A DNA stretch of 64,000 nt from Janthinobacterium agaricidamnosum. Lineage in GTDB: Bacteria > Pseudomonadota > Gammaproteobacteria > Burkholderiales > Burkholderiaceae_D. Location: assembly GCF_003667705.1 (NCBI RefSeq), contig NZ_CP033019.1:558001-622000 (forward strand), written 5' to 3'. How positions within the stretch are numbered: the stretch's first letter is position 1; each line of letters begins with the position of its first letter. Below, piece by piece: positions 17,075 to 28,935 of this stretch. The position numbers and the translations under genes are program-made. Below the pieces are notes generated by a model, which made no database searches, was not told the origin of the DNA, and saw only the letters and a program-made list of their open reading frames with translations.

Positions 17075-18115
17075 TTAGTCTGGCGTGGACTTTTCGCTGA
17101 CCTGGGCCGAGGCGAACGTGGCCATTTCGCGCATGAAGTTGACGGCCGCGTGCAGCAGCGGCAAGGCCAGCGCCGATCCCGTGCCTTCACCGAGGCGCAA
17201 ATCGAGGTGCAGCAGCGGACGCGCTCCGAGGCTGGCCAGCAGTTGGCGATGGCCGTTTTCATCGGAGCAGTGCGAAAACACGCAGTAATCGAGGATGGCT
17301 GGCTGCAAACGGGCCGCCACCAGTAGGGCGCTGCTGACGATGAAGCCGTCGATCAGCAGAATCATGCGCCGTTCGGCTGCCTTGAGCATGGCGCCGGCCA
17401 TCATGGCGATCTCGAAACCGCCAAAGGTGGCCAGCACGTCGAGCGGCTCATGGATTGCCGCATGATGGGCGACGGCCGCCTCGATCACCTGCTGCTTGTG
17501 CAATATGCCTTCCTTGGACAGGCCGGTGCCGGCACCGACGCAGTCGGCAACCGGCGTTTGCGTCAGCTTGTGCATCAGTGCGGCAGCGGCCGTGGTATTG
17601 CCGATGCCCATTTCGCCAAAGCCCAGTACATTGCCCTCTAGCGTGGCGACGAGGTCCATGCCCGCCTGCATGGCGGCCAGGCATTGTTCCTGGCTCATGG
17701 CGGGTTCGTTGGCAAAGTTGCGGGTGCCGGGAGCTTGCTTGCGATCCAGCAGGCCGTCGCGCGGGCCGAAATCGTGGTTCACGCCGGCATCTACTATATA
17801 GAGGGCGCAATCGGCCTGGCGGGCAAAGACATTGATCGCGGCGCCGTTGCCGAGGAAGTTCTCCACCATTTGCCAGGTCACGCTTTGCGGATAGGCGGAA
17901 ATGCCTTCGGCGACGACACCATGGTCGGCCGCGAAAACGATGATGGCCGGCTGGTGCAATGCCAGTTGCGTGTTTTGCTGGATCAGGCCGATCTGGCGCG
18001 CCAGGGTTTCCAGCATGCCGAGACTGCCCAGCGGCTTGGTCTTGCTATTGATGGCATGTTCGAGGGCGTTGGCCAGGGCGGGATTGGCGGTGGGGACGAT
18101 GTGTGGGATAGGCAT
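17075..18115 (-). CDS. cobT: Nicotinate-nucleotide:dimethylbenzimidazole phosphoribosyltransferase
   Basis: A 346-residue enzyme that makes alpha-ribazole-phosphate from dimethylbenzimidazole and nicotinate mononucleotide. Features: KTKPLGSLGMLETLARQIGLIQ near the N-terminus, FAADHGVVAEGISAYPQSVTWQMV, GFGEMGIGNTTAAAAL, and the catalytic glutamate in LRLGEGTGSALALPLL near the C-terminus. I take the ATG at 18115; a longer in-frame reading would run into the divergent rRNA promoter. It is the first gene of cobT-cobS-cobC, and its promoter must lie in the roughly 80 bp separating it from rrn P1. That promoter was not identified. Confidence 0.95.
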   Translation of the reverse strand: MPIPHIVPTANPALANALEHAINSKTKPLGSLGMLETLARQIGLIQQNTQLALHQPAIIVFAADHGVVAEGISAYPQSVTWQMVENFLGNGAAINVFARQADCALYIVDAGVNHDFGPRDGLLDRKQAPGTRNFANEPAMSQEQCLAAMQAGMDLVATLEGNVLGFGEMGIGNTTAAAALMHKLTQTPVADCVGAGTGLSKEGILHKQQVIEAAVAHHAAIHEPLDVLATFGGFEIAMMAGAMLKAAERRMILLIDGFIVSSALLVAARLQPAILDYCVFSHCSDENGHRQLLASLGARPLLHLDLRLGEGTGSALALPLLHAAVNFMREMATFASAQVSEKSTPD

Positions 18116-18194
18116 GGAAGTCAAGGTGATGGGGCAGGGGATTGTTGGCGCTACGATATCACACAGCAATATTTGCCCAGCTGCAAAATAGCGC

Positions 18195-18223
18195 TTGCGA
18201 GGTCTCCGCACCTTGGCTATAAT
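18195..18223 (+). promoter_or_regulatory. rrn operon 1 promoter P1
   Basis: TTGCGA (18195-18200) and a perfect TATAAT (18218-18223) with 17-bp spacing, followed by a GC-rich discriminator (TCGCCCCCTC), as expected of stringently controlled rRNA promoters. The same arrangement stands before rrn operon 2. Confidence 0.85.
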
Positions 18224-18280
18224 TCGCCCCCTCGCTGAACGACGCATGCAAATGCTGAGTACGGTGAGAAAAAGAAGGAG

Positions 18281-18309
18281 TTGACGGATGTAGTGAAATG
18301 CTTCATACT
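18281..18309 (+). promoter_or_regulatory. rrn operon 1 putative second promoter P2
   Basis: TTGACG (18281-18286) and CATACT (18304-18309), 17-bp spacing, conserved at the same place in operon 2 (45885-45913). Confidence 0.55.
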
Positions 18310-18371
18310 CTTTCTTCTTCGCAGCTGACAAACACAACGCTTTGTCGATGGCGCGAAAGTAGCACCGAATA

Positions 18372-18386
18372 CAGTTCTTTAACAAT
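18372..18386 (+). promoter_or_regulatory. boxA-like antitermination element, 16S leader, operon 1
   Basis: CAGTTCTTTAACAAT resembles the rRNA boxA (TGCTCTTTAACA). Equivalent sites precede 23S (20494-20507) and recur in operon 2. The leader between P1 and 16S (18224-18604) holds no gene. Confidence 0.6.
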
Positions 18387-18604
18387 TAACAGTCGATAAG
18401 TGTGGGCATTTGATGTAAGTGCAGCAGTGATCTTCGGATCGCTGTAAAACTTAAAATATCAAATGTTCACAAGAAATAATGAAATAGGATACTTCTTCGG
18501 AAGTAGCCTGTCAGTTTTTTGAGTGAGCAAATCTTTTGCAATGTAAAAGATTTGGATGGTAGTGATGCTGTCCGACCTGTCAGAAATGACATTAAACAGA
18601 GATT

Positions 18605-20138
<1,534 letters not shown>

Positions 20139-20235
20139 GAGTTTGCACGAACCAGTTAAATGGTTCACGCATCAAATGTTCACACTTATCGGCTGTTAAT
20201 AAGAGAAGAAACAGTAGTCGTAGAAGTTCCGCGTT

Positions 20236-20312
20236 GGGGCTGTAGCTCAGCTGGTTAGAGCACCGTGTTGATAACGCGGGGGTCGTTGGTTCGAGTCCAA
20301 CCAGCCCTACCA
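20236..20312 (+). tRNA. tRNA-Ile (anticodon GAT), operon 1
   Basis: A 77-nt cloverleaf with acceptor GGGGCTG/CAGCCCT, TTGATAAC anticodon loop (GAT), T-loop GGTTCGAGTCC and an encoded CCA. Standard spacer tRNA. Confidence 0.97.
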
Positions 20313-20339
20313 GTAAGACCCGAGTCGTAGAAATATCCT

Positions 20340-20415
20340 GGGGGATTAGCTCAGCTGGGAGAGCACCTGCTTTGCAAGCAGGGGGTCGTCGGTTCGATCC
20401 CGTCATCCTCCACCA
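20340..20415 (+). tRNA. tRNA-Ala (anticodon TGC), operon 1
   Basis: A 76-nt cloverleaf with acceptor GGGGGAT/ATCCTCC including the G3-U70 alanine identity pair, anticodon loop TTTGCAA and an encoded CCA. It is separated from tRNA-Ile by only 27 nt here, against 107 nt in operon 2. Confidence 0.97.
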
Positions 20416-20493
20416 AGTACTTTGAAAGTGCAAACGTAAGCCAGTCAACAAGACTTGGGTTTAGGTTTGATCTTTTAGCGATCAAAGCTGTTT

Positions 20494-20507
20494 CGTTCTT
20501 TAACAAT
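20494..20507 (+). promoter_or_regulatory. boxA-like element before 23S, operon 1
   Basis: CGTTCTTTAACAAT in the tRNA-Ala/23S spacer, matching the leader element. Confidence 0.5.
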
Positions 20508-20661
20508 CTGGAAGAAGTAAAGATTATTTATTGATCGGTTTGCCGTAAAAAGCGAATCGATGGGTAATGATTGTATGTATCAACAAACAAGCAACAACGT
20601 TGTACTTTCTTATCCCTGTAGCGCTCTTTGATCACCTCGGTGATCAGAGGCTAACGTTATA

Positions 20662-23552
<2,891 letters not shown>

Positions 23553-23686
23553 ATAACCTTAGCAGGTACAGAGGATAAGACGGTACAACGTTGCGTGTGT
23601 GTTGATACCATTCATTACCCCAATCTTTGCTTCTTCCAGATTCATGGCCTTGTCGTCCTACAGGAGACAAGCGTCAGTACAAGTTA

Positions 23687-23802
23687 TGCCTGATGACCAT
23701 AGCAAGTTGGTCCCACCCCTTCCCATCCCGAACAGGACCGTGAAACAACTTTGCGCCGATGATAGTGCTGCAACCAGTGTGAAAGTAGGTTATCGTCAGG
23801 CT
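23687..23802 (+). rRNA. rrf: 5S ribosomal RNA, operon 1
   Basis: About 115 nt, closed by GCCTGATGAC at the 5' end pairing with GTTATCGTCAGGC at the 3' end. Contains the conserved GGTCCCACCCC and CCCGAACAGGACCGTGAAAC blocks. Confidence 0.95.
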
Positions 23803-23810
23803 TGTTATAC

Positions 23811-23850
23811 GAAAAAACCCCCATCGGTGACCCGGTGGGGGTTTTTTTAC
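23811..23850 (+). terminator. rrn operon 1 intrinsic terminator
   Basis: Ten-bp stem CCCCCATCGG / CCGGTGGGGG with TGAC loop followed by seven T. Operon 2 carries a variant with compensating changes. Confidence 0.92.
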
Positions 23851-23878
23851 GTCTGGCGCTTGGATACGCCGCTGGTGC

Positions 23879-23909
23879 TGTCGGCTTACGCTGCGCTAAG
23901 CCGACCTAC
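23879..23909. repeat. REP-like palindrome, copy 2
   Basis: TGTCGGCTTACGC...GCTAAGCCGACCTAC, the reverse orientation of the element at 5207. About 30 bp after the rRNA terminator. The sequence from the terminator through this element is essentially identical behind both rrn operons. Confidence 0.75.
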
Positions 23910-23960
23910 GCCGGCCTGCGCCGGCCTGCGCCGACCGACATCGACCTACGTCGACCTGCG
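23901..23960. repeat. Six imperfect 10-bp tandem repeats
   Basis: Units read ccgacctacg, ccggcctgcg, ccggcctgcg, ccgaccgaca, tcgacctacg, tcgacctgcg. They appear to iterate the last 10 bp of the REP-like element. A related array with a different order lies at 51530-51604. Confidence 0.7.
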
Positions 23961-24028
23961 CTTGACTCCGGTACTTCGCCGTTGGGAGAATGCTGGACGA
24001 AAAAAAGCAGCGCTGTGCGCTGCCTCTG

Positions 24029-25633
24029 TTATCTAATACTGTCCCATTCCAGGTCAAAGCGGGCCAGGAATTTCTTGAGCCGGTCCGCATCATTCGGTTT
24101 CGCCTTTGCCTCGCGCGAAACGGCATACAGCTTGCGGCCCGCATCGGACAGGCTGTTGGACTGTCGGCACACCTGGATGACTGCCTGCAGCTGCAGCGCA
24201 TCGAACAGATCGAGTTGCGCTGCCGCCTGCTCTCCCATCAGCTCTGCCAGGTCCACTTCCGGCCGACCGGTTCGCCCATCATGATGCTGCCACATCCGGT
24301 TCAGGCGCTGGATCTCTTCGTCGACCACACTATCGGTGATGCGGCCCGCTTCCGACAGCGTGGCAAGGCGCGTGACTGCGGCGGACAGGTCGCGGAAATT
24401 CCCCTTCCATGCGGAGGTGGACAGGGTGGCAAAGCGCATGAAACGCTCGCGCGCCTCCTTGTTGAAGCGCACTCTTTCGCCCGTCTCCGCACCGTACTGC
24501 GCCAGCAGGTAGTCCAGGTTCGGCTCAATATCCTCGGCTCGCTGCGCCAGACCCGGTAATTCGTACGTCCACAGGTTGATGCGCGCATACAGGTCTTCGC
24601 GGAAGCGGCCGGCCGCCACCTCCTTGCCCAGGTCGCGGTTGGTGCCGGCGATCAGCTGGAAGTCGCTTTGCACCTCCGTATCCGCACCAACAGGAAAGAA
24701 GCGTTTTTCTTCGATGGCTTTCAGCAGCATCGCCTGTTCATCGAGTCCCAGTTCGCCGATTTCATCGAGAAACAGCAAGCCCTTGTGCGCGCTGCGCAAC
24801 AAGCCTGGCCTATCCGAACCCGCGCCTGTAAATGACCCCTTGATATGACCGAACAAGGTAGAGGCTGCGCCATCGCCATGCAGGGTGGCGCAATTGAGGT
24901 CGATGAATTTGCCGTCGATCTGATGGCGCGATTTTTTCAGTTCATACACGCGGCGCGCAAGGAAGGACTTGCCGGCGCCGGTTGGTCCCATCAGCAGCAT
25001 GGGCGCTTTTGACTTGATGGCGACGCGTTCGATTTCCTCGATCATGCTATTGAACTTGGCATTGCGCGTGGCGATGCCGGACTTCAGGAAGGCCACGCCT
25101 TCGGCCTGCTCGCGCGTAAAACGCTGAGCGATCTGGTCGTAGCGCGACAGATCGAGGTCGATCAGCGCGTAGCTGCCCGGATTGCCGGCGGCCTGCCGCT
25201 TCGGTGGCGACGTTTGCACCAGGCGGCCCGGGAAATAGCGGGCTTCCGTCATCAGGAACATGCAAATTTGCGCCACGTGGCTGCCGGTGGTGATGTGGAT
25301 CCAGTACTCCTCCTTGTCCGGATCGAAGGCGTAGCTGTTGGCGAAATCGTAGAGCGCGCCGTATACGTCTTCAAAATCCCAGGCATCGCTGATGGGCAGT
25401 TCATGGGCGACCAGCCTGGTTTCAGGCGAGACGCTGGCGATATCCTGCGACACCTGGCGCACCAGGCTGGCAAACTGCTCGCCGGCGTACAGCAGTTCGA
25501 AACGGTCGATGATCTTGTCTTCATGCTGGGTCAGGGCGACGCTGGGGCGCCACTTTTCCCAGCGTGCCGCTCCTCTGCCATTGTCGAGTTGCGTGCCGAG
25601 AAAGCCGATGACGACGGTGCGTTTTGCTTGCAT
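24029..25633 (-). CDS. rtcR: Sigma-54-dependent activator of RNA repair genes
   Basis: A 534-residue enhancer-binding protein. The N-terminal region (1-180) is the RtcR sensory domain, VVIGFLGTQLDNGRGAARWEKWRPSVALTQ, related to CARF domains and known to respond to RNA ends. The central AAA+ domain has Walker A GPTGAGKS (about 216-223), the sigma-54 contact loop as GSFTGA (the RtcR form of GAFTGA), Walker B LLFLDEIGEL and GNFRDL. The C-terminal part (about 470-534) should carry the DNA-binding helix-turn-helix (VIQVCRQSNSLSDAGRKLYAVSR). It is divergent from rsr-rtcB-rtcA, whose -24/-12 promoter is in the shared gap. Known family members are autoinhibited until the RNA ligand binds. Confidence 0.95.
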   Translation of the reverse strand: MQAKRTVVIGFLGTQLDNGRGAARWEKWRPSVALTQHEDKIIDRFELLYAGEQFASLVRQVSQDIASVSPETRLVAHELPISDAWDFEDVYGALYDFANSYAFDPDKEEYWIHITTGSHVAQICMFLMTEARYFPGRLVQTSPPKRQAAGNPGSYALIDLDLSRYDQIAQRFTREQAEGVAFLKSGIATRNAKFNSMIEEIERVAIKSKAPMLLMGPTGAGKSFLARRVYELKKSRHQIDGKFIDLNCATLHGDGAASTLFGHIKGSFTGAGSDRPGLLRSAHKGLLFLDEIGELGLDEQAMLLKAIEEKRFFPVGADTEVQSDFQLIAGTNRDLGKEVAAGRFREDLYARINLWTYELPGLAQRAEDIEPNLDYLLAQYGAETGERVRFNKEARERFMRFATLSTSAWKGNFRDLSAAVTRLATLSEAGRITDSVVDEEIQRLNRMWQHHDGRTGRPEVDLAELMGEQAAAQLDLFDALQLQAVIQVCRQSNSLSDAGRKLYAVSREAKAKPNDADRLKKFLARFDLEWDSIR

Positions 25634-25648
25634 ATCTTGGATAAAAAT

Positions 25649-25664
25649 TTATCTGAAAAGATAA
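25649..25664. promoter_or_regulatory. Inverted repeat, candidate RtcR upstream activating site
   Basis: TTATCT-GAAA-AGATAA, perfect 6-bp arms, 110 bp upstream of the sigma-54 promoter and just before the rtcR start. Position fits an enhancer. Binding is inference. Confidence 0.4.
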
Positions 25665-25773
25665 TTGTATTCGAAATCGTAATCGAGGGGATAGTTTCAA
25701 GGCAAAGCATGCATGAGAATATTATTCCAAAAAATCAATGGCTTACATTTGTTTTTGGAAAAATTATTAGAGC

Positions 25774-25789
25774 TGGCACAGCGCTTGCA
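25774..25789 (+). promoter_or_regulatory. Sigma-54 promoter of rsr-rtcBA
   Basis: TGGCACAGCGCTTGCA matches the -24/-12 consensus with GG (25775-25776) and GC (25787-25788) ten bases apart. It lies 50 bp before the rsr ATG and an AT-rich tract precedes it. Confidence 0.9.
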
Positions 25790-25839
25790 ATAGAGGAGAT
25801 ACCAACGAGATAAACGTAGAGAGCAGAGAGGAACGAAAA

Positions 25840-27411
25840 ATGGCCAACGTCCAGCTATTCCAGAGCGCACAACAGAGCGCGACCTTGCCTTCGGCACTGG
25901 CACGCAATGCCGAAGGCGCGCCAGCGTATGCACTGACGCCACGGCATCAGTTGGCGCAATATGCTGCCACCGGTTGCCTGAACACGACGTTCTATGCCAG
26001 CGCCGAAGCGCAGCTGGCGATGGTACTGGAACTGTGCAAGGCGGTCGAACCAGCCTTCATCGCACAAACGGCCGTGTACTGCCGCGAACGGGGCTACATG
26101 AAAGACATGCCGGCCTTGCTGGTGGCCGTGCTGGCGGGGCAGGGTGCTGCAGAATTTACGCAGGCCTTCCAGCGCGTGATTAACAACGGCAAGATGCTGC
26201 GCAACTTCGTGCAGATCATGCGTTCGGGCGCCGTGGGCCGCAAGTCGCTGGGATCGCGTCCGAAAAAGCTGGTACAGGCATGGTTGAACAACGCATCCGA
26301 GCAGGCCTTGCTGGCCGCTGCCGTGGGCAATGCGCCGTCGCTGGCCGACGTGGTGAAAATGGTGCATCCGAAACCGCAGGCAGCGTGGCGGGAGGCATTC
26401 TTTGCCTGGCTGATCGGCAAGGAATATACACGCGATGCCTTGCCGGCGGCGCTGGCCGCGTTCGAGGCATACAAGGCCGATCCTTCGCAGCCGATACCGG
26501 CAGTGCCGTTCCAGATGCTGACGGCGTTGCCCTTGAGCGCGCAGGATTGGGCGCAGATCGCCCGCCAGGGCAGCTGGCAGATGGTGCGCATGAATCTGAA
26601 TACCTTTGCCCGCCATGGCGTGTACGTGATTGATGGCATGCCGGAACTGATCGCCGCCAAGCTGCGCGATCCCGAAGCGATCGCCAGCTCGCGCGTGTTT
26701 CCCTACCAACTGATGTCGGCGTACATGGCCGCCGGCGACAAGGTACCGTGCATCGTGCATGCAGCGCTGGAGCAGGCGCTGGAAATATCGCTGGCGAACG
26801 TGCCGCGGATCACGGGCAAGGTGGTGGTGTGTCCTGACGTTTCCGGCTCGATGGCCTCGCCCGTCAGCGGTTTTCGCGGCAGCGCCACCTCGAACGTGCG
26901 CTGCATCGACGTGGCGGCTCTGGTGGCGGCAGCCATGCTGCGCAAGAATCCGGACGCCATGGTGCTGCCGTTCGAGCACAACGTGGTGCAGTGCGCACTT
27001 GGCGCCGATGACAGCGTAATGGCGAATGCGGCCAGGCTGGCGGCCATCGGCGGTGGCGGCACCAATTGCAGCGCACCCCTGCTGCGCATGAACAGCAGGA
27101 AGGAGCTGGCCGACCTGGTGATCTATGTGTCCGATAACGAATCGTGGATCGACGCCAGGCGCAGCGGCGCCACGGCGACGATGGGGCAGTGGACGGTTTT
27201 CAGGCAGCGCAATCCGCAGGCAAAGCTGGTGTGCATCGATATTTCGCCGCATGCCACGACACAGGCGATGGAGCGCGAGGATATCCTGAATATCGGCGGT
27301 TTTTCCGACGACGTCTTCAAGATCATCGCCGCCTTTGCCGCCGGTCAGCTGGACCCGGCCCACTGGGTGGGAGAAATCGCCACCATCGATATCGCGGTAC
27401 CAGCTTGTTGA
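25840..27411 (+). CDS. rsr: Ro60-like TROVE/vWA RNA-binding protein
   Basis: A 523-residue bacterial Ro orthologue. The N-terminal two thirds is a TROVE (HEAT-like ring) domain: HQLAQYAATGCLNTTFYASAEAQL, AVYCRERGYMKDMPALLVAVLA, VINNGKMLRNFVQIMRSGAVGRKSLGSRPKKLVQAWL, which binds misfolded RNA and Y RNAs. The C-terminal third is a von Willebrand A domain with a MIDAS motif D333-VSGS (VVVCPDVSGSM), GGGGTNCSAP and YVSDNESW. It is the first gene of the sigma-54-driven RNA repair operon, as in the Salmonella rsr-yrlBA-rtcBA arrangement known from the literature. A good ribosome-binding site (GAGAGGAACG) precedes the ATG. It would act in the cytoplasm in RNA quality control, together with the RNA encoded just downstream. 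Confidence 0.95.
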   Translation: MANVQLFQSAQQSATLPSALARNAEGAPAYALTPRHQLAQYAATGCLNTTFYASAEAQLAMVLELCKAVEPAFIAQTAVYCRERGYMKDMPALLVAVLAGQGAAEFTQAFQRVINNGKMLRNFVQIMRSGAVGRKSLGSRPKKLVQAWLNNASEQALLAAAVGNAPSLADVVKMVHPKPQAAWREAFFAWLIGKEYTRDALPAALAAFEAYKADPSQPIPAVPFQMLTALPLSAQDWAQIARQGSWQMVRMNLNTFARHGVYVIDGMPELIAAKLRDPEAIASSRVFPYQLMSAYMAAGDKVPCIVHAALEQALEISLANVPRITGKVVVCPDVSGSMASPVSGFRGSATSNVRCIDVAALVAAAMLRKNPDAMVLPFEHNVVQCALGADDSVMANAARLAAIGGGGTNCSAPLLRMNSRKELADLVIYVSDNESWIDARRSGATATMGQWTVFRQRNPQAKLVCIDISPHATTQAMEREDILNIGGFSDDVFKIIAAFAAGQLDPAHWVGEIATIDIAVPAC

Positions 27412-27423
27412 AGTAACGCGCAC

Positions 27424-27443
27424 GAATGCCGACAAGACTACAT
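27424..27443 (+). repeat. Rsr-rtcB spacer repeat, unit 1
   Basis: GAATGCCGACAAGACTACAT. 17 of 20 positions or more agree with unit 2. Confidence 0.8.
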
Positions 27444-27485
27444 GAGAGACGTCCTGTCCAGGTTTGTCATGCGCCGCAGTACCCC

Positions 27486-27505
27486 GAATGCCGACAGGAT
27501 TACAT
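27486..27505 (+). repeat. Rsr-rtcB spacer repeat, unit 2
   Basis: GAATGCCGACAGGATTACAT. It forms the longest stem of the three (9 perfect bp). Confidence 0.8.
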
Positions 27506-27589
27506 CGATCAGCCGCGTCAAACCGGCCTGCCAGACGCAGTGCGCCTGGCAGAAAATCCTGTCCCCCCTTGTCGGGTTGTCGTACTGAT

Positions 27590-27609
27590 GAATGCCGGTG
27601 GAACTACAT
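27590..27609 (+). repeat. Rsr-rtcB spacer repeat, unit 3
   Basis: GAATGCCGGTGGAACTACAT. The flanks are conserved and the paired core is changed together with its 3' partner. Confidence 0.75.
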
Positions 27610-27683
27610 CCAGAGCCGATGCGTCGGCAATGTTTCACCAATCCTTGTCATCACCCCCTATACAATAGAAGAAGAGCATAGCG

Positions 27684-28919
27684 ATGAAAAACGAAGAATA
27701 CGAAGTTCTGCATACCGAAGGCAGCCGTCCCGTGAAAATGTGGACGCGTGGCGTGCCTGTCGAAGAAGCGGCCAAAAAACAATTGCGCAACACGGCGACC
27801 CTGCCGTTCATCTACAAGCACATCGCCGTCATGCCCGACGTCCACCTGGGTAAAGGATCGACCATCGGCAGCGTGATCCCCACCCTGGGCGCCGTGATTC
27901 CGGCAGCCGTGGGCGTCGATATCGGTTGCGGCATGATGGCGGCGAAAACCACGCTGACGGCAAATGATTTGCCCGATAACCTGGGGCCGCTGCGCAGCGC
28001 CATCGAGCGCGCCATTCCGCACGGGATGTCGCCGAAGACGCGCGGTCACCGCGGCCGCGACGAGGGTTCCTGGCAGACGCCGCCCTCGGTGGTCGATGCC
28101 GCGTGGCTGCAGCTGAAGGATGAATTCGACGCCATCTGCCTGAAAACGCCCAAGCTGAAGAACACGAATAACTATCGTCACCTGGGAACTTTGGGCAGCG
28201 GTAACCACTTCGTCGAAGTCTGTCTCGATGAACAGGGTTCTGTATGGTTCATGCTGCATTCCGGTTCGCGCGGCGTGGGCAATGCCATCGGTACGCATTT
28301 CATCGAACTGGCCAAGCAGGATATGCGTACCCACTTCATCAACCTGCCCGACCAGGACCTCGCCTATCTGGCCGAAGGCACGCGGCATTACGACGATTAC
28401 GTGGAAGCGGTGGGCTGGGCCCAGCGTTTCGCGCGCAACAACCGCGAAGTGATGATGCAAAACCTGATCGCGGCCGTGCGCACGGTCATCCATAAGCCGT
28501 TCCAGACGCATGTGGAAGCCGTCAACTGCCACCATAACTATGTGCAGAAGGAGCACCACTTCGGCAAGGACGTGTTGGTCACGCGCAAGGGCGCCGTCTC
28601 GGCCCGCGCCGGCGAACTGGGGATCATTCCCGGTTCCATGGGCGCGAAGAGTTTTATCGTGCGCGGCAAGGGTAATGCGGACAGTTTCCATAGCTGCAGC
28701 CACGGCGCGGGACGCACGATGAGCCGTACGGAAGCGAAGCGGCGCTTCAACCTGGACGACCAGATCCGCGCCACGCAAGGCGTGGAATGCCGCAAGGATG
28801 AAAACGTGATCGATGAAATTCCAATGGCCTACAAGGATATCGATGCGGTGATGCTGGCACAGCGCGAGCTGGTCGACGTCGTGCATATCCTGAAGCAGGT
28901 CGTTTGCGTCAAAGGTTAA
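27684..28919 (+). CDS. rtcB: RNA-splicing/repair ligase RtcB
   Basis: A 411-residue GTP- and Mn2+-dependent ligase joining 2',3'-cyclic phosphate (or 3'-phosphate) ends to 5'-OH ends. Metal-ligand segments are visible: VMPDVHLGKGSTIGSVIP, VGVDIGCGMMA (Cys and Asp), LGTLGSGNHFVEV and HSGSRGVGN. The guanylylated histidine is H340 in SCSHGAGRTMSR, matching H337 of E. coli RtcB. Length is about that of E. coli (408). It is the third element of the rsr operon, preceded by the repeat RNA region and a weak purine-rich ribosome-binding site. RtcA follows 16 nt downstream. Confidence 0.97.
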   Translation: MKNEEYEVLHTEGSRPVKMWTRGVPVEEAAKKQLRNTATLPFIYKHIAVMPDVHLGKGSTIGSVIPTLGAVIPAAVGVDIGCGMMAAKTTLTANDLPDNLGPLRSAIERAIPHGMSPKTRGHRGRDEGSWQTPPSVVDAAWLQLKDEFDAICLKTPKLKNTNNYRHLGTLGSGNHFVEVCLDEQGSVWFMLHSGSRGVGNAIGTHFIELAKQDMRTHFINLPDQDLAYLAEGTRHYDDYVEAVGWAQRFARNNREVMMQNLIAAVRTVIHKPFQTHVEAVNCHHNYVQKEHHFGKDVLVTRKGAVSARAGELGIIPGSMGAKSFIVRGKGNADSFHSCSHGAGRTMSRTEAKRRFNLDDQIRATQGVECRKDENVIDEIPMAYKDIDAVMLAQRELVDVVHILKQVVCVKG

Positions 28920-28935
28920 TAAAGAGAAAGTACAG

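Larger units (their letters stand above)
27424..27645 (+). ncRNA. Candidate Ro-associated RNA region: three tandem covarying hairpin units
   Basis: Between rsr and rtcB, where Salmonella encodes YrlB/YrlA Y RNAs, a 20-nt block recurs three times at 27424, 27486 and 27590 (GAATGCCG, variable 8 nt, ACAT). Each block is followed by a 3' strand that pairs with its own variable part. Unit 1: GACAAgAC with GTTTGTC (one bulged G). Unit 2: GACAGGATT (27493-27501) with AATCCTGTC (27555-27563), enclosing CTGCCAG/CTGGCAG. Unit 3: GGTGGAAC with GTTTCACC, enclosing GCCGA-TGCG-TCGGC. Because stem sequences change while pairing is kept, this looks like selected RNA structure. The Y RNA identity is inference. 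Open frames across the region are not credible genes. Confidence 0.6.

Noticed and set aside
23901..23960. CRISPR-like array
   Set aside because: Units are 10 bp, adjacent and without spacers, so this is a simple tandem repeat; no cas genes are nearby.
27464..27853. Open frames across the rsr-rtcB gap
   Set aside because: They have no ribosome-binding site or similarity and overlap the rtcB start. The repeats fit RNA structure better than protein coding.
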